Assembly (NCBI GenBank): GCA_034435055.1
Contig: DAOTXS010000039.1
Span: forward strand, 124,001 to 188,000
Direction: 5' to 3'
DNA: 64,000 nt
Source of the DNA: DAOTXS01 sp034435055
GTDB lineage: Bacteria > Chloroflexota > Anaerolineae > UBA4142
Shown: positions 26,428-34,421 of the stretch, one piece after another
How positions within the stretch are numbered: the stretch's first letter is position 1
How the letters are laid out: every line of letters starts with the position of its first letter
The notes under the pieces: generated by a model
Databases searched by the model: none
Seen by the model: the letters and a program-made list of their open reading frames with translations, nothing else
Told to the model about the DNA's origin: nothing
Translations under genes and position numbers: made by a program

Positions 26428-26454
26428 TGGTATTCTGGTCTGACCACAATACCA
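26428..26454. promoter_or_regulatory. GntR/FadR-type operator palindrome in front of the E1-GntR fusion
   Basis: A 27-base palindrome with outer arms TGGTATT / AATACCA and inner arms TGGTC / GACCA around a central T (12 of 13 pairs match). The inner TGGTCTGACCA fits the TGGTnnnACCA class bound by FadR-subfamily GntR proteins. It lies 11 bases before the ATG of a protein that itself carries a GntR HTH, so autoregulation is likely. Confidence 0.75.
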
Positions 26455-26465
26455 CAGGAAAAACG

Positions 26466-28139
26466 ATGAAAATTTCCCCTGTTTCTAAAAGTACACTTTC
26501 GCATTCGGTTGCTGAGCGCCTTTTGAAGCTAATTGCCGATGGCACGATCAAGCCCGGCGAAAAAATGCCTTCCGAGCGCGATTTGATGGAACGGCTTCAA
26601 GTGGCTCGGTCAACCGTGCGCGAGGCACTTCAAACTCTTGCGACCAACAATGTCATCGAAATCCGCGCTGGCGTTGGCGCATTTGTCCACGCGAACGCCA
26701 AAGACTTGATTCCCGCCGCGCTCGATGGTTTGCAAAATCCGCGTTCCGCGCCTGCCACGCGCCCGCTTGCGCCCGGCAACGGATCGGGGCGCGTGCAAAT
26801 TGCCGGCATTGCGCCAATGCCGCCCGCACCGGAAAAACCGCTTCACATTCCAAATCTGAAAAAAGACCGACTCGCCACATTCGAATTTATTTCGTGGTGG
26901 GAGCGCAGTAAAGTTCAAGCCGCGCGTGTGATGGTCGTCGGCGCGGGTGCGCTTGGCAACGAAGTCTTGAAGAATCTTGCGTTGATGGGCGTCGGCAATT
27001 TGTTCATCATCGATTTCGATACCATCGAAGCCGCGAACTTGAGCCGCTCTGTTTTGTTTCGCGTCGAAGACAATGGCAAGAAAAAAGCTCAAGTCGCTGC
27101 AAGCCGCATCAAAGAATTGAATCCCGATATTCACGTCCAATATTTTCACGGCGACATCAACACCGCACTCGGTTTGGGCGTCTTTCGCCGGATGGATGCG
27201 ATTGTCGGTTGTCTCGATAATCGTGAGGCGCGGTTGTCGATCAATCGCTTTGCGTACCGCGTGAACAAACCCTGGGTCGATGGCGCGATTCAAGAGTTGT
27301 TCGGACTTGTCCGCGTGTTTGTGCCGGGACAAGGCGCGTGTTACGAATGTACGCTCACCGAGCAAGCGCGCCGCGAAATGTCGCTCCGTTATTCGTGTCC
27401 ACTTCTCGCGCGGCAAAATATCTTGCTTGGCAAAGTGCCGACGACGCCGACAATTTCTTCGATCATCGGCGGGATGCAAGCGCAAGAAGCACTCAAACTG
27501 ATTCATTCGATGACGGTTAATGCCGGCGGCGTAACGCACGTCAACGGACTCACCAACGATTTTCACACAACGGCGTACTCGCCCAACAATGATTGTGAAA
27601 GTCACTGGGTTTATGGCGACATCACGGAAATGCCCAACCTCAAAGCAGCGACGACGACGGTTGCTGAATTTCTCCGCATCGCGCGTGAGCAACTTGGCTC
27701 AGACGCGCTGATCGAACTCGATCAGGAAATTGTGACGCAGTTGGAGTGTCATCGTTGCGAGACGACAACCGATGTTTACAAACCCATTTCGCAAGTGAGT
27801 TATAACGATGGCTTGTGTCCCGGTTGTGGCGAACTGCGCGAAGTGCATATGGCGCACGTCGTTACCGGCGACGAGCCGTTCGTGCATCGCACATTGTTGG
27901 CAATCGGCATTCCGCCTTTGCACGTGGTTCGTGTGCGCAACGATCAAGAGTATCGTTTCATCGAACTGACCGGCGATTTGCCGGAAACGTTACACTGGTC
28001 GCATTTCGCCGGCGGCGCGCGGTCGGCGTACGCCTCGCGCGTGCGTTTGCACCCACGCCCGCAAATCAAGATCGGCGAAGTGGTGCCGGACATTGCGCCA
28101 CCGGCAACTCCCACACGTCCGCGTGTGGTTGTACATTGA
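26466..28139 (+). CDS. GntR HTH - E1-like activating enzyme (ThiF/UBA fold) fusion with Zn ribbon
   Basis: A 557-residue fusion. Residues ~1-80 are a GntR winged helix (LIADGTIKPGEKMPSERDLM, then ARSTVREALQTLA). After a Pro/Ala linker, residues ~135-350 are an E1/ThiF adenylation domain: VMVVGAGALGNEVLKNLALM, IIDFDTIEAANLSRSVLF (Asp183/185, Arg194), VGCLDNREARL and PTTPTISSIIGGMQAQEALK. Cys292, Cys295 and Cys311 are candidates for zinc or thioester roles. Residues 428-454 form a CxxC...CxxC ribbon. It would adenylate the Ubl C-terminal Gly. The ATG at 26466 follows AGGAAA; a TTG start inside the operator is rejected. Confidence 0.9.
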   Translation: MKISPVSKSTLSHSVAERLLKLIADGTIKPGEKMPSERDLMERLQVARSTVREALQTLATNNVIEIRAGVGAFVHANAKDLIPAALDGLQNPRSAPATRPLAPGNGSGRVQIAGIAPMPPAPEKPLHIPNLKKDRLATFEFISWWERSKVQAARVMVVGAGALGNEVLKNLALMGVGNLFIIDFDTIEAANLSRSVLFRVEDNGKKKAQVAASRIKELNPDIHVQYFHGDINTALGLGVFRRMDAIVGCLDNREARLSINRFAYRVNKPWVDGAIQELFGLVRVFVPGQGACYECTLTEQARREMSLRYSCPLLARQNILLGKVPTTPTISSIIGGMQAQEALKLIHSMTVNAGGVTHVNGLTNDFHTTAYSPNNDCESHWVYGDITEMPNLKAATTTVAEFLRIAREQLGSDALIELDQEIVTQLECHRCETTTDVYKPISQVSYNDGLCPGCGELREVHMAHVVTGDEPFVHRTLLAIGIPPLHVVRVRNDQEYRFIELTGDLPETLHWSHFAGGARSAYASRVRLHPRPQIKIGEVVPDIAPPATPTRPRVVVH

Positions 28140-28150
28140 CCTGGAAAATT

Positions 28151-29080
28151 ATGGAATGGCAACTGGTCTTCCCCACAACTCGCGCGAGTCGAGTGTCTAG
28201 TATGACCAACGGTCAATCGGCAAACTGGCGTTTGCGCATCGGTTTTGTTCTTGCCGCGTTCATCGGATTGGCGGGAGGTATTCTGCTTGGCTGGTATCAG
28301 GTGCGGATGAATGCGTACCTCTCGCCGTGGCTCACGTTCTTTGTCACGATGCCGGTCGTATTTTGGAGCAGTGTGCTAGTGGGACTCGTGTTCAATCGAA
28401 TGTTGCTGGACTTGCCCAAACTTGCGCGCGTGCTCCTGGCGATCCTGATCGCCGCGGTGGGTGTTCCCCTCGGCTTGATCTGGGCAATGCTCGGCGATGG
28501 GGTGGAGCCGGTCAACCTCATCAACTCAACGGGCGCGACCGTGTGGAATTTGGAATGGGTGATTGCCATCGCCGGGTTGTTTGGCGGAATGTGGCCCCGT
28601 TGGATGTTGCCGTTTCTGCGACCGTTAGGAAATTTTGCGCTCTGGCTTTTATCGCATCCGCTTGGTATCGTTCGGTGGCTGGGGAACGCGACGTTAAAAA
28701 TTCTGAGCGCGCTTGCAAGCGCAATCACGTGGTTGCCGCGCCAACTTTTCCAACTCGGTTCGCGCGCGTCGCAAAATCTCACGATGCCGCGCGAGCCATC
28801 GCCCCCGCCGTCAGTAATTTCGCCGGCGCCGCCGCGCCGCACGCGCCAGCCATCGATCCGTCGATTCAAAACACCGCGGCGCAAAGCGACAGTTGCAAAT
28901 GGCAATGGCAACGGCGCGCGGATCGTGGCAACAGTTGAAGAACGCTGTCCGTATTGTTTCGATGTTGTGAAAAAGAATGATCCGCGCGGCGTCAAAGTAT
29001 GCGAGGTTTGTCACACACCGCACCACGCCGATTGCTGGTCAATTGCCGGCAAATGCCAAGTTCCGCACCTGAATACATAA
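28151..29080 (+). CDS. Membrane-anchored prokaryotic RING-type protein (candidate E3)
   Basis: A 309-residue protein. Three to four membrane spans lie in residues ~30-150 (FVLAAFIGLAGGILLGWY, FFVTMPVVFWSSVLVGLV, LLAILIAAVGVPLGLIWAML). A basic Pro/Arg-rich stretch follows, then a C-terminal binuclear treble-clef: CPYC (266/269), CEVC (284/287), His291/292, CW (295), Cys302 and His306. The CPYC...HHxDCW pattern is that of prokaryotic RING domains. The position 11 bases after the E1 gene and 39 before the Ubl-E2 gene makes it the likely ligase or membrane scaffold of the system. A later ATG at 28202 is possible. Confidence 0.82.
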   Translation: MEWQLVFPTTRASRVSSMTNGQSANWRLRIGFVLAAFIGLAGGILLGWYQVRMNAYLSPWLTFFVTMPVVFWSSVLVGLVFNRMLLDLPKLARVLLAILIAAVGVPLGLIWAMLGDGVEPVNLINSTGATVWNLEWVIAIAGLFGGMWPRWMLPFLRPLGNFALWLLSHPLGIVRWLGNATLKILSALASAITWLPRQLFQLGSRASQNLTMPREPSPPPSVISPAPPRRTRQPSIRRFKTPRRKATVANGNGNGARIVATVEERCPYCFDVVKKNDPRGVKVCEVCHTPHHADCWSIAGKCQVPHLNT

Positions 29081-29119
29081 CGTTCGATTGTAACTTGTAC
29101 CTTCAATCCCGGAGGATTT

Positions 29120-29980
29120 ATGCCTGATCTTTCCGTAACCATCGTTCTACCTGCCGGCGGCGCGCGCACCGCCGAAGTGCCGGATGATGTGCCCGTGCGC
29201 GAATTATTGCCCGAACTTGTTTCCGTACTTGAATTACCCACCACCGGTCCCGACGGTCGCCCGATGGGTTATCGTTTGGACAGCAAAGCGTTGGGACGCG
29301 AATTGCGCGAAAGCGAAACGCTTGCCGCCGCCGGCGTGCCGCAAAGCGATCGCTTGATGATTACGGCTGATGTTACCGCCGGCGCGGCACCTGTCTCCGT
29401 TTCGGCGAGTCCGCGTTTTCGCCGGCTCAAAGCCGATTACGACAAGATGTTGGAATTGAAAGCGCACAGCGACATCATCGACTTTGACGTAGTCGACGTC
29501 AAACCCGGCTTTCCGCCGGAAAAATACGTCGTCACATTCAAATGCAAAAGTATCGTCGGCGTCGATCCGTTCGGCAATCCCAGATTTGGCGATAAACATC
29601 AAGTTGCGATTTATCTGCACAATGAATATCCGCAACGCTGGCCCGGCTTGAAATGGCTCACGCCAATTTGGCATCCGAACATCAAGGGCTCAAACGGCAG
29701 TGTGTGCATCGACGCCGCGTGGTGGACTGCCGCTCGCTCGCTCGACCGTTTGGTCGTGATGCTCGGTGAAATGGCACAGTGGAAAAATTATCACGACGAT
29801 CCGACCAAGCCGCCGTTCCCCTGGGACGCCGAAGCCGCCAAGTGGAGCGCGAACTATCGCAAGAAACATCCCGGCTGTTTTCCGGTGGACCCTCGCGAAT
29901 TGTTGCGACCCGAGCGTGTGAAAATCAAAGCCGATTCTGCTGCGGCGGCGAGACCCAAACCCAAGATCAAGTTGAAATAA
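29120..29980 (+). CDS. Ubiquitin-like (YukD-type) - E2 conjugating enzyme fusion
   Basis: A 286-residue fusion. Residues 1-88 are a beta-grasp Ubl of YukD/EsaB look (VTIVLPAGGARTAEVP, VPVRELLPELVSVLELP), 81% identical to the free Ubl encoded next. Residues ~98-260 are a UBC/E2 fold: YLHNEYPQRWPGLKWL, then the E2 hallmark IWHPNIKGSNGSVCIDAAWW with HPN at 185-187 and catalytic Cys196. The tail RPKPKIKLK is basic and recurs in other proteins of the operon. A GGAGGA ribosome site precedes the ATG. It would carry the activated Ubl as a thioester. Confidence 0.9.
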   Translation: MPDLSVTIVLPAGGARTAEVPDDVPVRELLPELVSVLELPTTGPDGRPMGYRLDSKALGRELRESETLAAAGVPQSDRLMITADVTAGAAPVSVSASPRFRRLKADYDKMLELKAHSDIIDFDVVDVKPGFPPEKYVVTFKCKSIVGVDPFGNPRFGDKHQVAIYLHNEYPQRWPGLKWLTPIWHPNIKGSNGSVCIDAAWWTAARSLDRLVVMLGEMAQWKNYHDDPTKPPFPWDAEAAKWSANYRKKHPGCFPVDPRELLRPERVKIKADSAAAARPKPKIKLK

Positions 29981-30042
29981 ATCGACTCGGAGTGGCGCGG
30001 TTATCGTGCTTCTACCAAACCCAACCCAAATGGAGGTGTCAA

Positions 30043-30309
30043 ATGGCTGATGTACCAGTAACTTTGGTTTTACCTGCGGGGGGTTCTCGCACCGCCGAAG
30101 TTCCAAACGACGTGCCGGTGAAAGAACTCTTGCCCGAGCTCACATCCTCGCTGCAATTGCCCACGACTGGACCGGACGGTCGCCCGATGTCTTATCGAAT
30201 GGACAGCAAGGCGCTCGGTCGTGAGTTGAAAGAGGAAGAAACGCTCGAAGCCGCCGGCGTCCCGCAGAACGACCGCCTGATGCTCACCGCTGACGTCACG
30301 GCAGGGTAA
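30043..30309 (+). CDS. Free ubiquitin-like modifier, YukD type, ending in Gly
   Basis: An 88-residue beta-grasp protein (MADVPVTLVLPAGGSRTAEV to LMLTADVTAG). It stops exactly at Gly88, the point at which the fused paralogue runs on into the E2, so it needs no trimming to present a C-terminal Gly for E1. Three lysines (27, 56, 63) are available. A GGAGGTG ribosome site five bases upstream fixes the start. A G/C-rich hairpin directly follows, which could protect the Ubl message and raise its dose relative to the enzymes. Confidence 0.9.
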   Translation: MADVPVTLVLPAGGSRTAEVPNDVPVKELLPELTSSLQLPTTGPDGRPMSYRMDSKALGRELKEEETLEAAGVPQNDRLMLTADVTAG

Positions 30310-30316
30310 GTTGTTT

Positions 30317-30343
30317 GTAGGGGCGGGGTCACCCCGCCCCTAC
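30317..30343. repeat. Perfect 12-bp G/C hairpin between the Ubl and JAMM genes
   Basis: GTAGGGGCGGGG / CCCCGCCCCTAC with a TCA loop and no T-run. It starts seven bases after the Ubl stop and ends before the GAGGAAA site of the next gene. Related GGGGCG palindromes occur at 45564 and 46934. Confidence 0.8.
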
Positions 30344-30354
30344 GAGGAAATGAA

Positions 30355-31497
30355 ATGTCACCCGCAGTCGATTCAACTACCATCTATCACGCCTTGTCGA
30401 TTACGCCGCTCAACAATCCGGACGCCGCGCCGGTGTTGTACGAATTGACCGGCGAATCGACATCGATTGGTTCAGCCGAAGATAACGCCATCGTCCTTGC
30501 CGATGCAAATGTCTCGCCGCATCACTTGATTGTGCGCGGCAATGAAGGACGCGATCACTTGCTCGTCGATTTGGCAGAACGCTGGCGCAAACGCGATTGG
30601 ACGTGGCGCACTTTTCGGGCGGGTGATGTGTACTGGTGTCCGCGGCACGGCAATTTTGACCAACTCGATCCGCGCGATTGGTGTGCGCACTGCAAACAAA
30701 AACGCGGTTCCTTGTGGCTGATGCGTCCGCTCAACCCGGGCGACACCTTTGAAATCGGTGAAAGTTTTCGCGCGACGTACGTTACGCAAGAACGTAAGCC
30801 GGTCGAACCGGTGAATGTCGAGCCGCCATCGGAATTACCGCCGCTGGAAATTTTCCAGACGCCTGCGCCGCGCGCGGTATCCATTTCATCGCCGGATTCT
30901 GCAATGCCGGTTTGCGCGCCGCCCATTGATGATACAAACCTGTGGCGGTGGCAACCCGATGGTATCCCGTTTCCGATTTTTATGCACCAACGCGTGAACG
31001 TGAGCATCACGCAACACGCGCGCCAAAATCTTGAACGCGAGGTTGGGGGCGTGTTGCTGGGCGATGTGCGGGCGGACGAGCACGGGCAAATGTACGTGGT
31101 CGTAACCAACACGCTCAAAGCCGAATTTGCCAACGAAGCGCGCGGGCATTTGACGTTTACGCATAACACGTGGCTTCAAATCCACGCGGCGCACGATGCG
31201 CTCTTTCCCAACAAAACCATCGTTGGATGGTATCACACGCATCCCGGCTGGACAATTTTTCTTTCGCAATGGGACTTGTTCATTCATCAGAATTTTTTCA
31301 AACAGCCGTGGCAGATCGCGCTCGTGATCGATCCGTCGGTTGACCGCGCCGGTTTTTTCGTCTGGAAAGATAATCAAATCAACAGCCCGCAAAAACCGAT
31401 TGCGCCATTTCGCTTGGCGGAATTGGATGGTTGGGCGGATATGACCAAACCGCGTGTTCGCATCAAACTGATGGACCCGGTTGCCAAAACCAAGTGA
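30355..31497 (+). CDS. FHA domain - JAMM/JAB isopeptidase fusion with Zn-knuckle insert
   Basis: A 380-residue protein. An FHA-like domain (~25-145) has SIGSAEDNAIVLADANVSPH but, in place of the NGT turn, a Cys/His insert WCPRH (95-98) ... WCAHC (110-113), before a last strand PLNPGDTFEIGE. After a Pro-rich linker comes a complete JAMM domain (~205-350): Glu229 in EREVGGVLLGD, and VGWYHTHPGWTIFLSQWD with His294, His296, Ser304 and Asp307. A zinc deubiquitinase-like protease is expected. The tail TKPRVRIKLMD matches a motif seen in the E2 and VWA proteins. A phosphothreonine-dependent recruitment is plausible. Confidence 0.88.
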   Translation: MSPAVDSTTIYHALSITPLNNPDAAPVLYELTGESTSIGSAEDNAIVLADANVSPHHLIVRGNEGRDHLLVDLAERWRKRDWTWRTFRAGDVYWCPRHGNFDQLDPRDWCAHCKQKRGSLWLMRPLNPGDTFEIGESFRATYVTQERKPVEPVNVEPPSELPPLEIFQTPAPRAVSISSPDSAMPVCAPPIDDTNLWRWQPDGIPFPIFMHQRVNVSITQHARQNLEREVGGVLLGDVRADEHGQMYVVVTNTLKAEFANEARGHLTFTHNTWLQIHAAHDALFPNKTIVGWYHTHPGWTIFLSQWDLFIHQNFFKQPWQIALVIDPSVDRAGFFVWKDNQINSPQKPIAPFRLAELDGWADMTKPRVRIKLMDPVAKTK

Positions 31498-31501
31498 GAC
31501 C

Positions 31502-32209
31502 ATGATGTACGTTTACACACCCCGCGTCATTCCCAAACTATGGTTAGAGGATTATCCCATGTCACGCATTCGCTTAATCGATACGCCGCCTACGCCGTAC
31601 ACGGAGCGACCGATGCCCTTGAACGAATCGTTGCAATGGGTGTCGCCGCACCAAGACAAGGTCAATCCCAAAGTCAGCATCTTTTTCGTGCAATCGGCGT
31701 ACCAAAAATGCGTGGCACACACGGTCAGCGATATGAGCCGTGAAGTGGGCGGCGCGTTAATCGGCGAGGTGCGGTATGATTCGCTGCACTCGCAAACGTA
31801 TATCGTCATCCAAGATATTATTCCGGCGGTGTTCACTAATTCTGGCGAAACGCATTTGACGTTCACGCAAGATACGCTTGTGCATTTCAACGAACAAATG
31901 GAAACGCTGTTTCCCGGCAAACGAATGGTCGGTTGGTATCACACGCATCCGCGTTTGGGGGTGTTCATGTCTGGCCACGATACGTTTTTGCATCGCCATT
32001 TTTTCTCCGACCCCATTCAAGTTGCGTTGGTCATCGATCCGTTTTACAGCAACGCCGGTTTCTTTTGCTGGCAAGATGGGCAAACCCTCGATCCAAAGAA
32101 TTACATCGGTTTTTATGAATTGAGCGACGTTAACGATCACAGTATTGTCGAATGGGAGAATCTGGCGCCGGTGATTCCTGGCAATGGAAACGAAGAAAGG
32201 GAGGTTTAG
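31502..32209 (+). CDS. JAMM/JAB metalloprotease (second deconjugase)
   Basis: A 235-residue protein with a full JAMM set: Glu81 in SREVGGALIGE, then VGWYHTHPRLGVFMSGHD with His147, His149, Ser157 and Asp160. It shares the order and wording of motifs with the JAMM half of the preceding protein, so the pair arose by duplication, but it lacks the FHA part. ATG 31502 lies four bases after the upstream stop; ATG 31559 (MSRIRLIDT), preceded by AGAGGA, is a real alternative. Its stop codon abuts the next ATG. One of the two may process or recycle the Ubl, the other may act on conjugates. Confidence 0.87.
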   Translation: MMYVYTPRVIPKLWLEDYPMSRIRLIDTPPTPYTERPMPLNESLQWVSPHQDKVNPKVSIFFVQSAYQKCVAHTVSDMSREVGGALIGEVRYDSLHSQTYIVIQDIIPAVFTNSGETHLTFTQDTLVHFNEQMETLFPGKRMVGWYHTHPRLGVFMSGHDTFLHRHFFSDPIQVALVIDPFYSNAGFFCWQDGQTLDPKNYIGFYELSDVNDHSIVEWENLAPVIPGNGNEEREV

Positions 32210-33070
32210 ATGAGTCTGCGAATGCGCGCGTACTATTACGCGATTCTGGGTGCGATTGGCGCGTTGATGGGTTGGCGCGTGGGAGACACGTTTGGATTTA
32301 TTCGCGGCGCGAATGTCTATGTCAGTGACATTGTCATTGGCGGAATCATCGGACTGTTCATCGGTCTGTTGATTGGCGCGAGCGAAGGGTTGTTAGCGCA
32401 ATCGTGGTTTCGCGCCGGACGGGCTGGCGTTTTGGCGGGCGGCATCGGTTTGGTTGCCGGCGCAATCGGTTTGCCAATTGGCGAGTTTATCTTTCAACTC
32501 ACCGGCGGCGAATTCGTCGGGCGTGTTTTAGGGTGGGCGCTCTTTGGCCTGCTCATCGGCGTGTCGGAAAGTTACACCGGCGGCACGCAAATGTGGAAAG
32601 GCACGGTCGGTGGCGTAATCGGCGGAGCGATTGGCGGCACGATTTTGGTTGCGTTGCAATCGGGATTGGGTACGACTGAATTTGGCAAGATGCTCGGTTT
32701 GATTGTGCTTGGTGCATCGGTTGGCGCATTCATCGCGTTGATTGTCGTCATTCTGTCGCGCGCGTGGATCGAAGTGAAAAGCGGCAAACTCAAAGGCAAT
32801 GAGTTCATTCTCGACAAGTTTATGCCGGAGCACGGACCCGCGGCGATCATCGGCAGTAATGATTTCAAAGCGGACATTGCGTTGCCCGACCCGGATATGG
32901 CGCCGCAACACGCGCGGCTCAAAGGTGCCGGCTCGCATTTCATGATCGAAGATATGAGTATTGGCAAAGGGACGTTTGTGAATGGGCGCAAAGTCGAAAT
33001 GGCGCGGCTCACCAACAACGCCGTAATCAAACTTGGCAACACCGAGTTGGTCTACCACGAGCGGCATTAA
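32210..33070 (+). CDS. Polytopic glycine-zipper membrane protein with C-terminal FHA domain
   Basis: A 286-residue protein. Residues ~8-185 hold six or so Gly-rich membrane spans (IVIGGIIGLFIGLLIGASEG, VLAGGIGLVAGAIGLPIGEF, GVIGGAIGGTILVAL, LIVLGASVGAFIALIVVIL). A cytoplasmic FHA domain fills ~195-286 (AAIIGSNDFKADIALPDPDM, PQHARLKG, GKGTFVNGRKV). It starts directly at the stop of the JAMM gene. It could gather phosphorylated partners at the membrane where the RING protein also sits. Confidence 0.88.
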   Translation: MSLRMRAYYYAILGAIGALMGWRVGDTFGFIRGANVYVSDIVIGGIIGLFIGLLIGASEGLLAQSWFRAGRAGVLAGGIGLVAGAIGLPIGEFIFQLTGGEFVGRVLGWALFGLLIGVSESYTGGTQMWKGTVGGVIGGAIGGTILVALQSGLGTTEFGKMLGLIVLGASVGAFIALIVVILSRAWIEVKSGKLKGNEFILDKFMPEHGPAAIIGSNDFKADIALPDPDMAPQHARLKGAGSHFMIEDMSIGKGTFVNGRKVEMARLTNNAVIKLGNTELVYHERH

Positions 33071-33080
33071 ATCCGAATTG

Positions 33081-33172
33081 TCGTTGCGAGAAGCGTTCTC
33101 CGCGACGAAGCAATCTCCCAATGGCTCGGCGGGGATTGCTTTGCAAACTACGCTCGCAATGACGTAAGGAGA
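33081..33172. repeat. REP-like palindrome ('TTGCGAG ... GAAGCAATC')
   Basis: GTCGTTGCGAG and GAAGCAATCTCC on one side mirror GGGGATTGCTTTG and CTCGCAATGAC on the other. This resembles REP-type palindromes scattered in many bacterial genomes. It separates the FHA and VWA genes. Confidence 0.75.
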
Positions 33173-33177
33173 CTGGA

Positions 33178-34416
33178 ATGAAAAAATTAGTTACATCTTT
33201 GTTGCTTGCGTCCGTGTTGTGCCTGCTGGCGATTGCCGGCATCGGTGCGCAAGGTTCGACGAATATCAACGTGACGCAAGTTGACACTTCGCGTTTTCCG
33301 CAAGTCGACGTGTACATTTCGGCGACGGATGCCAACGGCAATCCAGTGCGCAATGTTTCCCCGGACACTTTTCGCTTAACCGAGAATGGTCAAGAGATGG
33401 TGTTAACCGCGATCACGCGCGCGGGTGAACAAGGCGCGGTCAACACGGTGCTGGTCATCGATCACAGCGGGAGTATGGCGTCGGGTGGCAAGATGGCGGT
33501 TGCCAAACAAGCGGCAAGTACGTTTGTCAATTTGATGCGCCCCGGCGACAAGACGGCATTGATTCAATTCGACACGGAAATCGAAACACTGCAAACGTTC
33601 ACTGACGACAAGAATGCGTTGCAGTCGGCGATTCAAAAAATCGTGCCGCGCGGCAACACTGCGCTGTACGATGCGGTGAATCAAGCCGCGAAATATTTTG
33701 AAGCGACGCAAGGACGCAAAGCCGTCATCCTTGTTACCGATGGGATGGACACGGCAAGCAAACTGGGACGCGAGGCGATTGTGCAACGCGCCAGCACCGG
33801 CGGCTTTTCGATCTACACGATTGGTTTCGGAGCGAAGGGCGCGGCGTTTGGTAGTCAAGATGGAATCGATGAAGCAATCTTGCGCGAACTGGCATCCGTG
33901 TCGTATGGAAATTATTACTATCGACCGGATGGAAGCCAGTTGAGCGATCTCTATCAACAACTATCGTTCCTACTTCAGAACGAATACAAACTCACCTACA
34001 ATTCGCCCAATGCGTTGCGCGACGGGGTCAAACGCAACATTGTCGTTACCGCATCTGGCGTTGCCAGCACCCGCACCGACTTTAATCCGGGCGGCGTGAT
34101 TCCCGAAGTTGCTTCGCAAGGTACGTCGTGGTTGTTGTTCTTTATAGCATTGCTGTTGCTCATCGCGTTGTTCTTCGCGCCAGCCGGACTGCAACTCGCC
34201 CGCGAGCGTGGTGTTGCGCTCCCGGCGTTATCGCTGCCGCAGTTGCCACAATTGCAACAAAAACCCAAGCCGAGCCGGATCAAATTAACCGGCGGTGCGC
34301 CGACAACGACGCCAACGGCCACACAACCCAAACCGCGCATCAAGATCAAGCAATCGTCCGCGACGCAACCCACGCACACGCAAATGCCCTGGGACGAAAA
34401 CACGGATAAACACTAA
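33178..34416 (+). CDS. Secreted/membrane VWA-domain protein
   Basis: A 412-residue protein. A signal peptide (MKKLVTSLLLASVLCLLAIA) leads to a VWA domain with an intact MIDAS (VLVIDHSGSM, then DKTALIQFDTE and ILVTDGMDT). A membrane span near 319-343 (LLFFIALLLLIALFFAPAGL) leaves a ~70-residue basic/Pro-rich tail, probably cytosolic. The tail holds PKPSRIKL and PKPRIKIK, the same motif found in the E2 and JAMM proteins. It may be a metal-dependent adhesion or sensor module on the outside, linked to the conjugation system inside. Confidence 0.88.
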   Translation: MKKLVTSLLLASVLCLLAIAGIGAQGSTNINVTQVDTSRFPQVDVYISATDANGNPVRNVSPDTFRLTENGQEMVLTAITRAGEQGAVNTVLVIDHSGSMASGGKMAVAKQAASTFVNLMRPGDKTALIQFDTEIETLQTFTDDKNALQSAIQKIVPRGNTALYDAVNQAAKYFEATQGRKAVILVTDGMDTASKLGREAIVQRASTGGFSIYTIGFGAKGAAFGSQDGIDEAILRELASVSYGNYYYRPDGSQLSDLYQQLSFLLQNEYKLTYNSPNALRDGVKRNIVVTASGVASTRTDFNPGGVIPEVASQGTSWLLFFIALLLLIALFFAPAGLQLARERGVALPALSLPQLPQLQQKPKPSRIKLTGGAPTTTPTATQPKPRIKIKQSSATQPTHTQMPWDENTDKH

Positions 34417-34421
34417 GCGTA

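Noticed and set aside
26427..26465. TTG start for the E1-GntR protein
   Set aside because: It would begin inside the operator palindrome; ATG 26466 has AGGAAA at the right distance.
26610..27692. Long open frame opposite the E1 gene (and similar ones opposite nrdJ and aconitase)
   Set aside because: Protein is Arg/His/Phe-rich with no motif; a codon-bias shadow of the real gene.
30043..30309. Lys27 and Lys63 of the Ubl as counterparts of ubiquitin K27/K63
   Set aside because: Numbering coincidence; alignment of the folds would not place them alike without structure.
34264..34299. RIKLTGG in the VWA tail as a ubiquitin-like C-terminus
   Set aside because: It is internal, followed by a Pro/Thr tail, and not on a beta-grasp fold.
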